Origin: Aphrophora alni
Lineage: Eukaryota > Arthropoda > Insecta > Hemiptera > Aphrophoridae
Length of the DNA stretch: 64,000 nt
Reading direction: 5' to 3'
NCBI GenBank assembly: GCA_963513935.1
Contig: OY740774.1
Coordinates: 88,430,385 to 88,494,384 of the forward strand
The translations under genes and the position numbers were made by a program. The notes under the pieces are model-generated. The model was not told the DNA's origin. It searched no databases and saw nothing but the letters and a program-made list of their open reading frames with translations. How positions within the stretch are numbered: position 1 is the first letter of the stretch; every line of letters begins with the position of its first letter. Positions 1 to 13,500 of this stretch are shown one piece after another.

Positions 1-839
1 TGATTGGGAAACAGATAAAAATATCAAAATCGAACTGGAGCTTCGCTAGAAAAGTCCATTTTTGATGCATTTTGAGTGCATCCCTACATAATTTTTTTAA
101 TATCTCCGGCTCTATGGGTCGTAAATGAAAAAAAAAAAAATTAAAATACTCGAAAATGAAGGGATTATCCAAATGATAGGATATAGTAACGTAATAGTAC
201 TTCCTAACCTCAAAAATTCGAGTTTCTGAAATTAAGTTTTTTTCCACTAATAATGCAACAAATGGGGGTAAGAATCATCAGATCTTCACGGAAATTGGAC
301 AACATATGTGTGTCTACACTAGAAATCGGTGGTTAAATTTGCAAAAAAATTGACGGCCACAGTTGGCCATTTTCGAAAAAACCAATTGAAAGCATTGTAA
401 TTTAACGAGAAGTGGTCGTGAAGTAAACTTTTCTTTTTTAAATTGTCAGTTTTTTTTATCTACTTTCTAGTGAACACATGCAAGAATTTGTTTGCTCTTT
501 AAAAAAAAAAATTGTCTTTTTACACTTTTGTCCTTTTTCCAGTAAATCGGGGCCGGATGTAGACAACGACGCCGCGCCGCCCATTTATGAAATTTCTACT
601 TTTAATTGAAAATTGTTGTATGAATATTTGTTTATTTGATTGAGAATGACATTTAAATCAAATTTGATTTACGCTGAGGTTGTATTTATGGCACAATCAA
701 AGCAAGTTTGGGGCCTGTTTAAATATTTAAAAACAGCTTTCATGTGTCATTTTCACTTTTTGACTGACATTTTTGGTGACGATTAGTTGGGTTGGTTTTG
801 GTAAGTAAGTTTGTGCAATATATTTTCAAAAATAAAGTC

Positions 840-1100
840 AGCGTCTCACACGGGGTGGCAATCCCAAGGTAACTTAGCTGGATCTACACTTTTTTTCACG
901 TAGTTTTGGGTTAGATCTCTCCGTCTTTCATTTTTTCTATCAGGTCTGTCTTAACCAAAATTTGTTCTCTTGGGGCCTTGACGCTATTAGAGTATTCGAG
1001 AACTAGGAGTCTTTATTTTATGTTCTTTTTCTTTTTTTTTTTTTTAATAAGGTGATGATGACCGAGAAGTTTTCGCCGAGAAGTTTGAACATTAACGGAA
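840..1100 (+). mobile_element. SINE-like repeat, copy 1 (family description)
   Basis: Best-preserved family member. Order of shared blocks: an agctggatctacac head, a catgtagtyttgggttagatc block, tctttcat with a pyrimidine tract, tatcaggtctctcttgacca, ctcttgttctttccgaccct, attagagtattcgagggcta, tctttattttatgttctttt, then a T-rich stretch and aaggcgatgatgaccgagag. About 15 copies on both strands of this window share these blocks in the same order. The gggttagatcc segment resembles a pol III B box, so a small-RNA-derived SINE is my inference. No coding capacity and no inverted ends were seen. Confidence 0.6.
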
Positions 1101-1373
1101 AAATATATAACCAGTCAGACAAATTTGGTAGCTCATTTATTTTTTTAACATAATATTTGGAACTGATTGTTTAATAATATACACTCTGCTTCAAGCTGTA
1201 ACAGTATTCTTTGGATTTACACAAAATAAGTTAATTGATTCCTTAAAAGTGCTGATTTATTTATGAATGTCTTTTGATCCAGTAAAAACATTGATTCAGC
1301 TTCAACCGTAATAATATATTGAACTATAGATGTTCAACATTTAAATGTGAAAACAAAACAAAAATCAATATAT

Positions 1374-1862
1374 TGTGTTTCTGTAATGTCTGTAGATAAT
1401 TCAGGGGTGGTTATATGGGTCACGATAAAAAAAAAAAAGTTCCCATAAACAGATGTCTGGAAACGTTTCTTTAACCAACTATCCGCCATTTTTTTTAAAC
1501 TAAATAATTTATATCTCCATAACCTCTTAACCGATTGAGTTGAAATTTTAAGTGGTAGTCATCAATGTAAAGACCTAGTTTTTACAATCAATTAATTCGA
1601 ATAATTTGTTTCTAAATGTTGGACATTAATTTTTTTTAATGAGCGACATTTTGCAACGGATGGAACAAGGATTTTTTCCAACTAGGCCTTTACATTGGTG
1701 ACTACTGTGCAAAATTTCAACTCAATCGGTTAAGGCGTTCTAGAGATATAAATCATTTAGTTAAAAAACAAAATGGCGTATAGCTGGTTAAAAAAACGTT
1801 TTCCTTTATTTTGACACAAATAAGCAACCTCTGAATTATCTCTGAGCATTATAGAAACACAC
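1374..1862. mobile_element. Foldback (long inverted repeat) element
   Basis: The left arm runs from tgtgtttctgtaatg through agataattcaggggtggtta, ttaaccaactatccgccat and cttaaccgattgagttgaaa. It reappears inverted on the right (ttcaactcaatcggttaag, aaaatggcgtatagctggtt, gcaacctctgaattatctct, atagaaacaca). Arms are roughly 190-200 bp, imperfect, with a short T/A-rich centre. The outer right flank reads actctgtata, resembling CAGAGTG-type transposon ends. This suggests a MITE-like non-autonomous element; no open frame. Confidence 0.65.
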
Positions 1863-3539
1863 TCTGTATAAAGTGATGAAAAGGTCCCAAAACAGATCCT
1901 TGAGGGACTCCACATTTAACTTGAACCTTGTTGAAGCGTTCCCTTCTACCTGGACCCTCTAGTACTACCATTCAAAAAGCTTTTAATCCATTAAAGTGGT
2001 ATAACTCTAACTCTAGTCTCCAAAAATTTAAGCCTAATTTATCTAATTTGTCGCTTTTAAACCGACGAGAATAAAAAAAATCTTCAAAATTGAAAAGTAA
2101 AATCTGAATAATTCCCCTACCACATGGAAATTGTTATTATAGATATATTCAGGTTGATTTATTTTCCTGAAAGAATTACTCTTGACAGCTGTATGGTAAT
2201 ATTTTCTGGGTTTCGGATGAATTCTCAGTACCGCTGTAATTCGAGTCATGGTTAAGCCTATTGTTAGAATGCAGTGTTAAAGCAAACACATTTCCTGTGT
2301 CAAGGTTTTCCTGACTTGACATTTCTGCAAGTGATTGTATCACCATTGCAAAGCTGTTGTCACAAACATATCTAGATATTTTAGGTTAGCATACATAATT
2401 ACTAAATAAATTAACTTTCTCATTCTAAAAATCAAACAAAACTATTAGTTTAAAGAAAATAATCAAATTTCACCTAAACTTGCTTTCCTTTTGTCGTAAT
2501 GGCAACCTCAGAGTAAATTATATTTAATTGAAATCAAGCCAATTCAGTTTTAGTTTTTTTTCAATTATTCCTGAATAATTTGTGTCATTTACCTTCACGT
2601 TTTATTAAAATTTGAACGAAATTGGTTTCACTGGTTTTGTGAAATTGTGTCTTTTTATGAGAATTTAGAAAACCGATTCATGTTTTGCTTTTATTGTAAA
2701 AACAATATTTCTGTTTTGTGTGGATTGTTTTAGACCTAAATTGAGTGGGCCGATATTTAAATTCGCATATTGGTATGTTTTTTGCCATCTATTGAAGTGT
2801 TTTTTTTTTAATTTACGATAACTGAAAATTTTATAGGTAGCTATCAAATATCAAAATACAAAAATTCTAATTTTCTTGAAATCGATTCCAAGATATTTTA
2901 TTCAAATATTGGCTGCACTCTCCAAAAACTAGCCAATTCCGGGTTATTTGTATATAAAAGTTTCAATCCGTAGCCATAGGGACAGTTATTTTTATAAAAT
3001 CGAAGCCTTTTAACCACCTATATATTAATTTCTTCATCAAATAAACATACATATTCGTAATCATAATGACTTATGGTTTTATTTCATACACCACACAATA
3101 CTTCCAAAAATAAATTTTTTCAACTCAATCATTTTTGCCCCTGAATTACCCCAAGGTTTTGTCCCACCATCCCCCATTATTTTTTTTATGAATGGAAATA
3201 GACAGTTTTGCTTTAGGGAAAGTTTAGATAACCAAAGGAGGAGTTTTTTGAAGTATCAACATTTTCAACCCTTACACCGAAAATGGGGTAGTTTGGGGGT
3301 GAGTTAAGAATTTTAAATAGCAACCCCTATTGAGTGATACCTCATTTTAAAGGCCTTTAAAAAATAAGAATAATGACGCAAACTAGAGGTCTCTAAGTTC
3401 ATCCTACCCAACATAGCGACCAATTGAATTGTTTTTGGGAAATTTGAAAAATAATGGTCAAAATGTATGCCCCAAATTTGTAAGTTAAAGAAATTTACAG
3501 TTGAAGAATAATTACGGTTAGGTTTGAAATAATTAGGGT

Positions 3540-4250
3540 TAGATTAGAATAGGATAGGTTTGGTTAGGTTAGGAGACCAGGTTAGTTCCGGACCAGGATC
3601 TTGGAAAGAGGTTAGAGTTTAGTGGGTAAACCAGATGAACCGTGAGTCCCACACATCGGAAGCTAGAATCCTGATGGTGCCTAATGCAATCCCCCCCCCC
3701 CCTACAGAAAAAAAAGATTGTTAGGAGAACAATTACGAAATAATTTAGGTTAGGTTAAGTTAAGAACGATTATGAAATCATTACTGTTAGGTTAGGAATA
3801 AAAACGGAATTACATATTGACAGCGATCATAAAAAACTTGATTTTAATCAAATTCAATTTAGGTTAGGTTAAGTAGGATACGTTAGGTTAGAATTATTTA
3901 CGAAATAATTTAGGTTAGGTTAGGAATAATTATGGTTCAGGAAAAGAAAAAAACGCAAAATACCTTTTGACAGCCGTCATAAAAAAAAAAAAAAAACTTG
4001 ATTTTAATACAATACAATAGGTTAGGTAGAAATAATTTAGGTTAGGTTAGGAATATTAGGATTATTAGGAATAATTACGGTTCAGGAAGATAAAAAACAA
4101 AAGTACATTTTGACAGCCATTATAAAAAATTTAATTCAATTTAATTTAATTTTAATCAAATACAATTTAAGTTAGAGATAGGTTAGGTTAGGCATAATTA
4201 CGATATAATTTAGGCTAGGTTAGGAATGAATTTGGTTTTCAGGAAGACAA
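3540..4250 (+). repeat. TTAGG-rich degenerate tandem array
   Basis: At least four irregular units of about 110-150 bp. Each has ggttaggttagg, aataatttaggttaggttag, ggaataattacggttcagga, a tttgacagccgtcataaaaa block and a gattttaatcaaattcaatt block. The ggttaggttagg motifs equal two to three units of TTAGG, the ancestral arthropod telomere repeat, but are embedded in longer units, so this is a dispersed or satellite repeat rather than a telomere. Confidence 0.6.
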
Positions 4251-4481
4251 AAATAAAATTTAGAATGATTTTATGATATAGTCCAAACAACTTTTATTCT
4301 ACTTAAATCTATATAAATATCTTTCATTTTATACGAACGTATCTTCAGATAAGAAATACACGAATAATTAAGAAAATTATATTTTATTTCGTCGCATGTA
4401 AATTCACGTCATTCTACAATGTATAATGGTTTAAGCGTGTGAGAAACTAAAGCAATTTAACAATTTGTTTCTTCCTTTCAG

Positions 4482-4536
4482 GTCATTGCTTCAGCACGCC
4501 GGAAACAATAGATGCGAAATTGGAACCTGGCATTTG
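4482..4536 (+). CDS. fus: fus exon A: linker before RRM1
   Basis: A 55-bp exon after a good polypyrimidine tract (tttcttcctttcag), ending at donor gtgagt. It starts with two bases that complete a codon begun upstream, then reads [17 protein letters not shown], and leaves TG to be completed by T of the next exon (Cys). The LEPGIC segment directly before the [17 protein letters not shown] stretch is what I expect in Fusilli/ESRP proteins. It is short, but exact phase agreement with the exon 25.7 kb downstream supports it. No further coding exon was recognised upstream in the window. Confidence 0.85.
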
Positions 4537-7500
4537 GTGAGTCTATTTTTTAAATACACATAAATATTGTATAGGTTTCAATATGTTAAGGAATATTTAT
4601 TTAGAAATCTAAAAAAAACGGGTTATTATTATCACCGCTAGATTTTCAGTGAAAATGAAAAATTCTAGAAAGTTATTGCTAATTATTTGTTTAGAGTAAA
4701 ATAGTCATGGGAATACCAGCTTGATATTATAGCTCTGTAAAACCAACCGCCATTTTGGATTCAATGTTCATAGAAATGTTAAACATATGATCAGATTATG
4801 GAAATAATAAATTTATCATATTAATAAAACGCTAAGTCTGTCCGTTTGATTTTTCAACTCGAAAACTGTATAGGCTAGGAACTTGAAATTTTGCACAATC
4901 ATAGACCTTAGTGAGAAACTGCTAAAACCGAAGTTTCAAGTATATAAGTCAAGTGGTTCCTGAGATATAGGTTCCTGAAGTTTCAGAAATCTCCATATTG
5001 AAACTATTTCGATATTTAAAAAGTAAACAAATAATTGTAAATAAAAACAAATGCATCAGCTGTTGGAAATTAAATACATTTAAGTGTGTTTAAACTCAGC
5101 CATTTTAAGATGATTATTTCATCATTACCCCTGTAAATGTTAGCACGTTTTACTTAATTTTACGTTATATTTTGTTTTGTTTTGTGCAAGATCTTATTTT
5201 ACGGGGTTGTCTTGAGATTGTTTACATATTGTTTGATGCCTTTACATCCCAGTCTTACAGTAATAGGTTATGCCCCGTCGAAAACTTACTGCTCGAGAAA
5301 AAGCAGAAGCTGATGATCGTAACAGATTGAATACACGTGAACGCATGAGGCAACTGCGTCAAAGTCTCATTGTATTCGATCACGTGAAATGACAGATGAT
5401 CAAATTTGAACATTTTTATAAATCAATTTCGCCTTATGATTAATGAACTTTTTTTTAAATTTTTTACTCGTGGTAACGCGGGTCGCTTGTGTAGGATATG
5501 TTTAAAGTTTAGAGTAATACTATTATCGTTTAATTTTATTACCCAGTATACGAAGTATTGGGTAAGTTTGGTAATCGTATAAATTTTGACCTATATTTTT
5601 TGCTTCCACGTTCCATGGGAACAGGAAACGGAAGTGATTTTGAACGTATCTCCATCTGTTGTGTTCTCTAAGAAGCACGGTAGCGGCCACAAAAATTGAG
5701 ATGGATCATGAAATTTGATTTGTACTACTTTACACTTGGATTTTCGGTGACGCGCCGGATAGGCAGTGGAAATGGCAACGTCGTCGTCTCGCACTGCCCC
5801 TCTACGGCCGCATATCTTAGCATCACACACAAACTGCGCGCATATTATCGCATCTAAACAACAAAACTGTTACCTATTGTTCAGTTTGTGTTATGCTTCG
5901 TTCCATTAGGTGACAGAGTGAACCTTTTAAACCATTTAATCTATGCAATTAAAAAAATCTTTAGTTTTTTTGGTGAATAAATACTACATTTTACTGTTAA
6001 CATAGTATGTAATTCGAACGAACGCTTAAAACATTCTGTAGAACACTCTATGGTTTATTTCAGTGTGTATAAAATTATATTATTTGATATACGGAAATAA
6101 TTTTGCACAAATGATAACTCGAAAACCGATACTTTATTGTTAGACTACTTCTTGGAACGGAGCCAACGAAGCAACGTTGCCAGATTGTTATATTTGCAAG
6201 TGCAAAGAACGAACGGCTGAAGTATAGTTCTTAATTTCAACTTAAAACACACACAATTAGGTAGGCTACGATTTTGCACATTTCAATTCTCCATTGTTCC
6301 CAACCATTGTACGATGACAAATGGCGAAGTTAATGTAAAAAAAAATGTAATTTTCAACGAAAATCTCCCAAGAAAATGTAATATTTGTAGGTACGAGATC
6401 TCACTGATCCTGTAGACTTCTTCACGTATAGACAACGTAAGCGAAGCGAATGGAGACCTTTTTAATACATATATACAAGATCCTTTACGACGTGACTTCA
6501 AGAAATTAATAACAAACTTACCCTTAATAATCTACCAATACAATTTAACATTTCCTAAAACAGCTAAGAAACCAACTTTTGGGCGTTACATTTAGAGGAT
6601 CTGCTTGTATTACATTGTATGATGGGGCTGGGTAAGTACCATGATGGCACAACTAGTAAATTTTAACAATTTGTTAAATTAAAAATACTATACTTTGTAT
6701 AATATTTAAAAAAAAATTAAGTATTACTACACTCGGAAGTTAGTCATCTTTAAAACGATTGTTAAATGGTTTATGGCTGATTTGCTCTTTTCATTGTTAT
6801 TGTAATTAACCATTCTTTGGGATTACATTGATAGTGAATATGTTGTATCCATCGATATACAGGGTGACCCGCAAGAGGTCGCTATTTTTGAATTATTATG
6901 GAACACTTTATAGTTATGTTACATAGATATTTTTAAAAAAACCGACCCTTGAGTTTAATTTTTGTATGTCATACTAGCGGAATAACAAAATAATGGTAAG
7001 TTTTCACAAAGATGATTTTATTTGCAATTTGAAATTGTTGATTTGCGGATAAAAGCAAAGAAAAATAACAGTAATACATTATTAATTGGTCTTTTTTTTT
7101 ATTCCTACTTCCTGGATTGTTAAAATTTAATATTTGTATTATATTCTAACCTTCAAACAAACACTTATTTTCAGATACGTCAGACTGTGATTGTCAAAGG
7201 CAAGACTTTTTACATTACACTTGAACAAAACTACGTAACATTTCATTTATAAAACTTTTTACAAAATGTAATGTAAAAAAAAATACTTCTTGTCTTTGAA
7301 AATGACAGTGTGATGTCGAAACTGCAATCAGACGTATCTGAAAATAAGTGATTGTTTGAAGGTTAGTATATAGTACAAATATTAAAATTATTAATGGTCC
7401 AAATTTGACCTTTATTCAAATTGATGTCTATCTATAGCTATGCACTGATAGCTACGAAACAAAAAATAGCACTTTTGTAAAATTGCTGAGTTATCAAATT

Positions 7501-10500
7501 CCAATTCAATCAGCCTCATTAATTCATCATCTCTTACTATAGTGTGAGAATAAACGTTTTCTTTCAAAAATCCCCATAAGAAAAACAATCGTAAACACGC
7601 ATGTCCGGGGATCGTATAGGCCAGTCCATAAAGTTGATGCCATGACCTCTCTAACGGTTGGGAAGAAAACTGCTTTGGTCACATTAGCACAATGAGAAGG
7701 AGCTCCTTTGTGTTGGGAAAACATCCGGACGAGTAAGATGAGGAACTATGTGATCGGTTAATATTGATGCGTATCTGTGTCCAGTCATTGTCCGGTGGGA
7801 TATGTTGTACGATAAAACACCGTTCTTGGTGACGGCAGCACAAGCAGTTACCTTTTGATTTCAAGCCCTCATCGTGTAAGATATGTGGATTTTGTGTTAT
7901 AGTAATTAAAATTACAATTATGTCTATTTACAGATCCTGTTCGGTAAAATGTAGCTTCATCTGAGAATATAATTCCTTCATACCTCTCGGCATCTTCGTC
8001 AAGCTTTTCAATTATCTTCGAACAAAATTCCACTTGTCTGTCTGGTTCATCTTTCTGCGGTCGGTGAACTAAATGTGTTTTATAAACAATTTATTTGGTT
8101 TTTCTTGGCGTACCTTTGAAATGACGACTTTGGTATCCCAGTAGCGGATGAAACTTTTCTAAGTGAATTAGGCCAGTTGGGAGATTTTATAGTAGGACAT
8201 GCAAGCTCTTCATTTTCTGTGTTAGAAAATCTATATCTTTGAAACCAATCCAGTTTCTAGTAGCATAGTTTTTCATTTATGAATTGATTTTCTCGATGGA
8301 GGAACCACATTTGGGTAGGTTCTTTGAACACATTCATTTTCAAAAGCAATTACCAACAACAACATTTCACTTTTAATTGAAAATTTCATTGTGTCTAGGT
8401 TAGATATAACACATAAACTGATTGAACACAACTAACAAATTGTTTCATTGTTGTGTGTTAATAAAACAACAGTTGATCGAGATTTAACAGATGTCACAGT
8501 GCAAATTTTAATTGCATTTTATTGTGGGAAGAACAGGTTCTACCCAGAAGATTAATGTTCTGTTGTTATTCAGCCATTTTGTTTTGATTGACCATAAAAA
8601 AATGAAACTCGAGGGTATGTTTTGTTACATATCTGTGTAACATAAGTGTCAAGTTTGTAGTGTTCCATTTATATCCGTTGTATTAAGTCAAAAATAGCGA
8701 CCTTCTCATGAGACATTTGATATATAAATAAACATTGGAATGCTGACTATAAAAGGAATTAATTTGTTGGGGACGTAAACAATCCGACTATTGTTTACAT
8801 TTTACCCCAATTATAGTGATAAATTACAAGTCATGTAAATTATATTAGAGGAAATCTAAGGGAAGGAAACGGTATAACTGATATGTAAATAATAATTTAA
8901 TTGACATTCTTTGAATTGTAATTCATATAAATGAACTGTGGAAAAAAATTGCACAAACTTTTCCACTCACCCATTCCCAAAACCAAAACAAAACGAATCG
9001 TCGCGAAAATATAATTTCGGTTTACCATGAATACCGTTGAAAAATATGTATATACCTAAATAAGTGCTTTACTTCACTTGTGCGAAAAACACGTACTTAG
9101 CGTAAGTCGTATTTGATTAAAATGGAGCTTTAAAAACGGCGGTTTTATTTTTGATTTTTGTCAATTATTCCTAAACTGTAGTTTTTTTTTTACTTTCGAT
9201 TTTACACATCGTTTTGGATCATTGATCTTTACATTTTACTAAAATTAGAACAAAATCAGTAAAGTCAATTTTGAGAAATTACGATTTTTTTAAACCTAAC
9301 CTAACCTAAACTGTAATATTTGTTTTACTTTCGATTTTACACATCGTTTTGGATCATTGATCTTTACATTTTACTAAAATTAGAACAAAATCAGTAAAGT
9401 CAATTTTGAGAAATTACGATTTTTTTAAACCTAACCCAACCTAACCTAAACTGTAATATTTGTTTTACTTTCGATTTTACACATCGTTTTGGATCATTGA
9501 TCTTTACATTTTACTAAAATTTGAACGAAATCAGTAAAGTCAATTTTGAGAAATTACGTTTTTTTTTAACCTAACCTAAATTGTAATATTTGTTTTACTT
9601 TCGATTTTACACATCGTTTTGGATCATTGATCTTTACATTATTTTACTCAAATTTGAACGAAATCAGTACAGCCAATTTTGAGAAATTACGGGTTTTTTT
9701 AACCTAACCTAAACTGTAATATTTGTTTTACTTTCGATTTTACACATCGTTTTGGATCATTGATCTTTACATTTTACTCAAATTTGAACGAAATCAGTAC
9801 AGCCAATTTTGAGAAATTACGGGTTTTTTTAACCTAACCTAAACTGTAATATTTGTTTTACTTTCGATTTTACACATCGTTTTGGATCATTAATCTTTAC
9901 ATTTTACTCAAATTTGAACGAAATCAGTACAGCCAATTTTGAGAAATTACGGGTTTTTTTAACCTAACCTAAACTGTAATATTTGTTTTACTTTCGATTT
10001 TACACATCGTTTTGGATCATTGATCTTTACATTTTACTCAAATTTGAACGAAATCAGTACAGCCAATTTTGAGAAATTACGGGTTTTTTTAACCTAACCT
10101 AAATTGTAATATTTGTTTTACTTTCGATTTTACACATCGTTTTGGATCATTGATCTTTACATTTTACTCATATTTGAACGAAATCAGTACAGCCAATTTT
10201 GAGAAATTACGGGTTTTTTTAACCTAACCTAACCTATGACCGATTATTCTTACCGATAACTCACGAAACCTGAATGTTTTTGATAGATCCCGATCAGTAG
10301 GTTCTTAGAAGCTACACTTGAGCAAATTTTGAATACGACAGATTTTTCGACTGTATTTGTAAAATTGCTGTTGTTTAACCATCTCAAAATACGAGACTAC
10401 TCCTTCCAATATCCTGGAGCACCCAGACCTTATCAGAGACTTTTTATCACAATAAATTAGTTTAGTCTAGGACTACAAATGAGCTTTTGACCCCAGATAA

Positions 10501-13500
10501 CATCTCACAGATTCACCCTGTTGTGTTGGTAGATAAATCATTTGTCACACAAGTAAACTGTGACTCGGTTTGGTTGTAGTTATTATATAATCGACACTTC
10601 ATGCGTCATAGGTTAAACATCGATTTTACGCAAGTTTTCCTTTTGAAAATTATTTCAGCCGTTCGATCAGTGAATAGCGTCACGAGTTTGACAATATCCC
10701 AACCTCATTATACAATATAAGCGGATCTTGTCTCTTATGGTTTGTAGGAAATGTTAAATTGTATTGAAAGATAAAAGGGGTTTTACTCAGTCTATGATGA
10801 GTTTCTTTAAAACAGTTGTTACACAGGTCTTAACATTACAGATATTTATATATTTGTCCACCACCTCACTTCGTCCCGGTACCTCGATCCTATTATTTGA
10901 TCTCGTAATTATCACATTTTCTTAAAAAATCATGGTTTAAAAATACATTTTTAACAATAACTTCGCTTTAATGTAATAGCAGATATTTCTTGTTGAAACT
11001 CCATATTCAAGAATAAATAAAGCAAAAGCTTAAAGTTTCAAATATTTAATAGTATAAATGAGCTACAATTGTTTCGCCTCGCGGCATCGTCGGGCAAGTT
11101 GCAAGTTGCCCGACGATGCCGCAAGGCGAAACAATTGTAGCTCATTTATTATACTATTAAATATTTGAAACTTTAAGCTTTTGCTTTATTTATCCTTGAA
11201 TAACTTCGCTATTTGTAATCGTAGATTTGTGGAGTTGGTACCATTACATGCAGAATTGAAATATGCAAATTTGTATACAATTTTAGTGTGTTATAAGTTG
11301 AACAACACGCAAGATATGAACAAAAACTGTTTAAAATGGGCGCCATTTTAAATAAAAAATGTATGAATTTTATATTTCTATATGAGCACACTATAATCAC
11401 CTATACAAAATTTCATGTTCCTATCTTAATTTTTGTGACCGCTATCGTGCTTACGTACTCTAACGATAATTATTATATTATAATTTCAGAAATATTATAT
11501 AAATCAAAATTATGAATTAATTAGTCTTGCCTTGGATTGTCAACATATAAGGAAAGTTATTAATGATGAAGTCCAAATATACTCTTTAACATTAACTCTG
11601 AAATATTTAATTTTATTTGAACTTAATTTCCAATTACTTTTAATTTTTATTTTACACTATTTGCTCAGGGGGAGCTCTTTAATGAACAATTAACACAGTG
11701 AGTGAAATTTTAATAATACAGAGAATTGCAATTTTAACAATTTAATTTCCAATTAAAGTCTATAATTAGTACAATACCAAATCCACTTTTGTTGTATTCC
11801 TATGTAAGTAATCCAGTGCTGCTAGTTGAGTGAAGAACTTTCACTTTATTACTTGTTAATGATGTTCACCAAACACTACACTGTACTACGTGATTTATCA
11901 ATAAAATGATTCACTTCAAATTACCATGAAGATGCACTCAACACTTTGTAGATGTACCTCTTTAGTACTGCAACGAAGATTACTAAAGTGTTAAAATACT
12001 TTTACTTGTAAAAACAAACACGGTTAAAACATACGTGTTTAAAAACAATTATTACTTTACTTTTACTAAAACTGGAATTATAACTTATAGGAAATACCAA
12101 TTTCTACATTAGGAATACTTTTGACGTTACTTCGCCGACCCCTATGCTGGGAGTTTCTCACCAAGACTCTCTATATAATTTTTACTTTGTCGGCGATCAT
12201 AAAACGTTTAACATGTGTCCAACAAATGTATCTATTTCTATATTCTTTTTAAAATATTAGACCATTACTGGAAAGCTTATTGATTTCGTTATAGTACAGA
12301 CGTGTCGAGAATTACTATTTGTTTCTTTTTTTTTCCTTCATATTTGCAGACTCCATGTTATGTGAAGATTAGACAAAAAATGTAGGTCGATCTTTGTAAG
12401 ATTACCCTATACTTCGTATACTGGATAAGTTAAACGTTGGGAAAGTAGTTTTCACCATCATAATTATTCTTTTTTACTGTATAATTTTTTAAAATATGAT
12501 TTAGTAGAGCACGGAAAAATAGTTTAAACATCGACGCTCCAGTCGTTTGTAGTAAACTAAATCTAATTTTTTTTAATTAAACCGAAAAAATAATTGCCAC
12601 AATTTCCACGAGAATATTGCCACTATTTAAAATTGTGGCAATATCCACAAGAGTATTGCCAACTATTTAAAATTGTGGGAATAGTTCTCAACTTTTATTT
12701 TTTGCAGAAATACCTAGGGTGGTCCTTGTATCTAGCAGTATTGATATATAGTTACAGTTCAGTAAGGAAATAACATGACATCTCCAGGAATAAATGAAAT
12801 AAAACTCTTAAAAGTGGAATTGCTTGTTAATTATATGTAGATAAAACTTTACAAAATAATTCCTCGCTCAAATTTTGTATCATTGTTATAAACAAAAATC
12901 GTTTATTTTTTGTTTACATATCAAAAAACGGAAGAAAATGACCCGATGAAGAGGTTTGTTAGGTAATTTGACAAAAAATAAGAAATTAACATTCCCCCTC
13001 ATAATTGCTTATTTTCTCTTATAGTCCAAAAACAAGGGGGGGGGGGGATCAAAAAACTGAGGAAAAATCTGAAATAATTAAAGAACGTGTAAAATCAAAA
13101 TACACAAAAATTTATTTTTCCAATGGGGGGGGGGATCAAAAAGCTGAGGAAAAATCTGAAATAATTAAAGAACGTGTAAAATCAAAATACACAAAAATTT
13201 ATTTTTCCAATGGGTGGGGGGATCAAAAAGCCGAGGAAAAATCTGAAATAATTAAAGAACGTGTAAAATCAAAATACACAAAAATTTATTTTTCCAATGG
13301 GGGGGGGATCAAAAAGCCGAGGAAAAATCTGAAATAATTAAAGAACGTGTAAAATCAAAATACACAAAAATTTATTTTTCCAATGGGTGGGGGGATCAAA
13401 AAGCCGAGGAAAAATCTGAAATAATTAAAGAACGTGTAAAATCAAAATACACAAAAATTTATTTTTCCAATGGGTGGGGGGATCAAAAAGCCGAGGAAAA

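Larger units (their letters stand above)
1..4481 (+). other. 5' flanking intron of fus, AT-rich with repeats
   Basis: No coding exon recognised. It holds one SINE-like copy (about 840-1100), a foldback repeat (1374-1862), a solitary relative of the 130-bp satellite monomer (around 2530-2650), and a TTAGG-rich degenerate array (about 3540-4250). The rest is low-complexity AT-rich DNA with homopolymer runs, including a C run near 3691. Open frames on the minus strand at 2043-2249 and 2665-2847 look like chance. Confidence 0.6.
6857..8722 (-). mobile_element. Mariner/Tc1-like DNA transposon with ~115-bp terminal inverted repeats
   Basis: The left end reads tacagggtgacccgcaagag followed by gtcgctatttttgaat, tatggaacactttatagtta and tgttacatagatat. 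The right end carries the inverted equivalents (acatatctgtgtaacataag, tagtgttccattt, tcaaaaatagcgacc). This gives about 115-bp imperfect terminal inverted repeats. The ends begin TACAGGGTG, and the interior encodes a mariner-superfamily transposase remnant on the minus strand. A separate foldback repeat (7118-7393) is nested inside. The right tip (tctcatgagacatttga) is degraded. Inactive. Confidence 0.8.

Noticed and set aside
3540..4250. Telomere end because of TTAGG motifs
   Set aside because: Motifs are only two to three units long and interspersed with other sequence within an intron flanked by host exons.
5591..5830. 79-codon minus-strand frame in a GC-richer block
   Set aside because: No recognised domain, and sequence context suggests a dispersed repeat bearing the gtatacgaagtat core.
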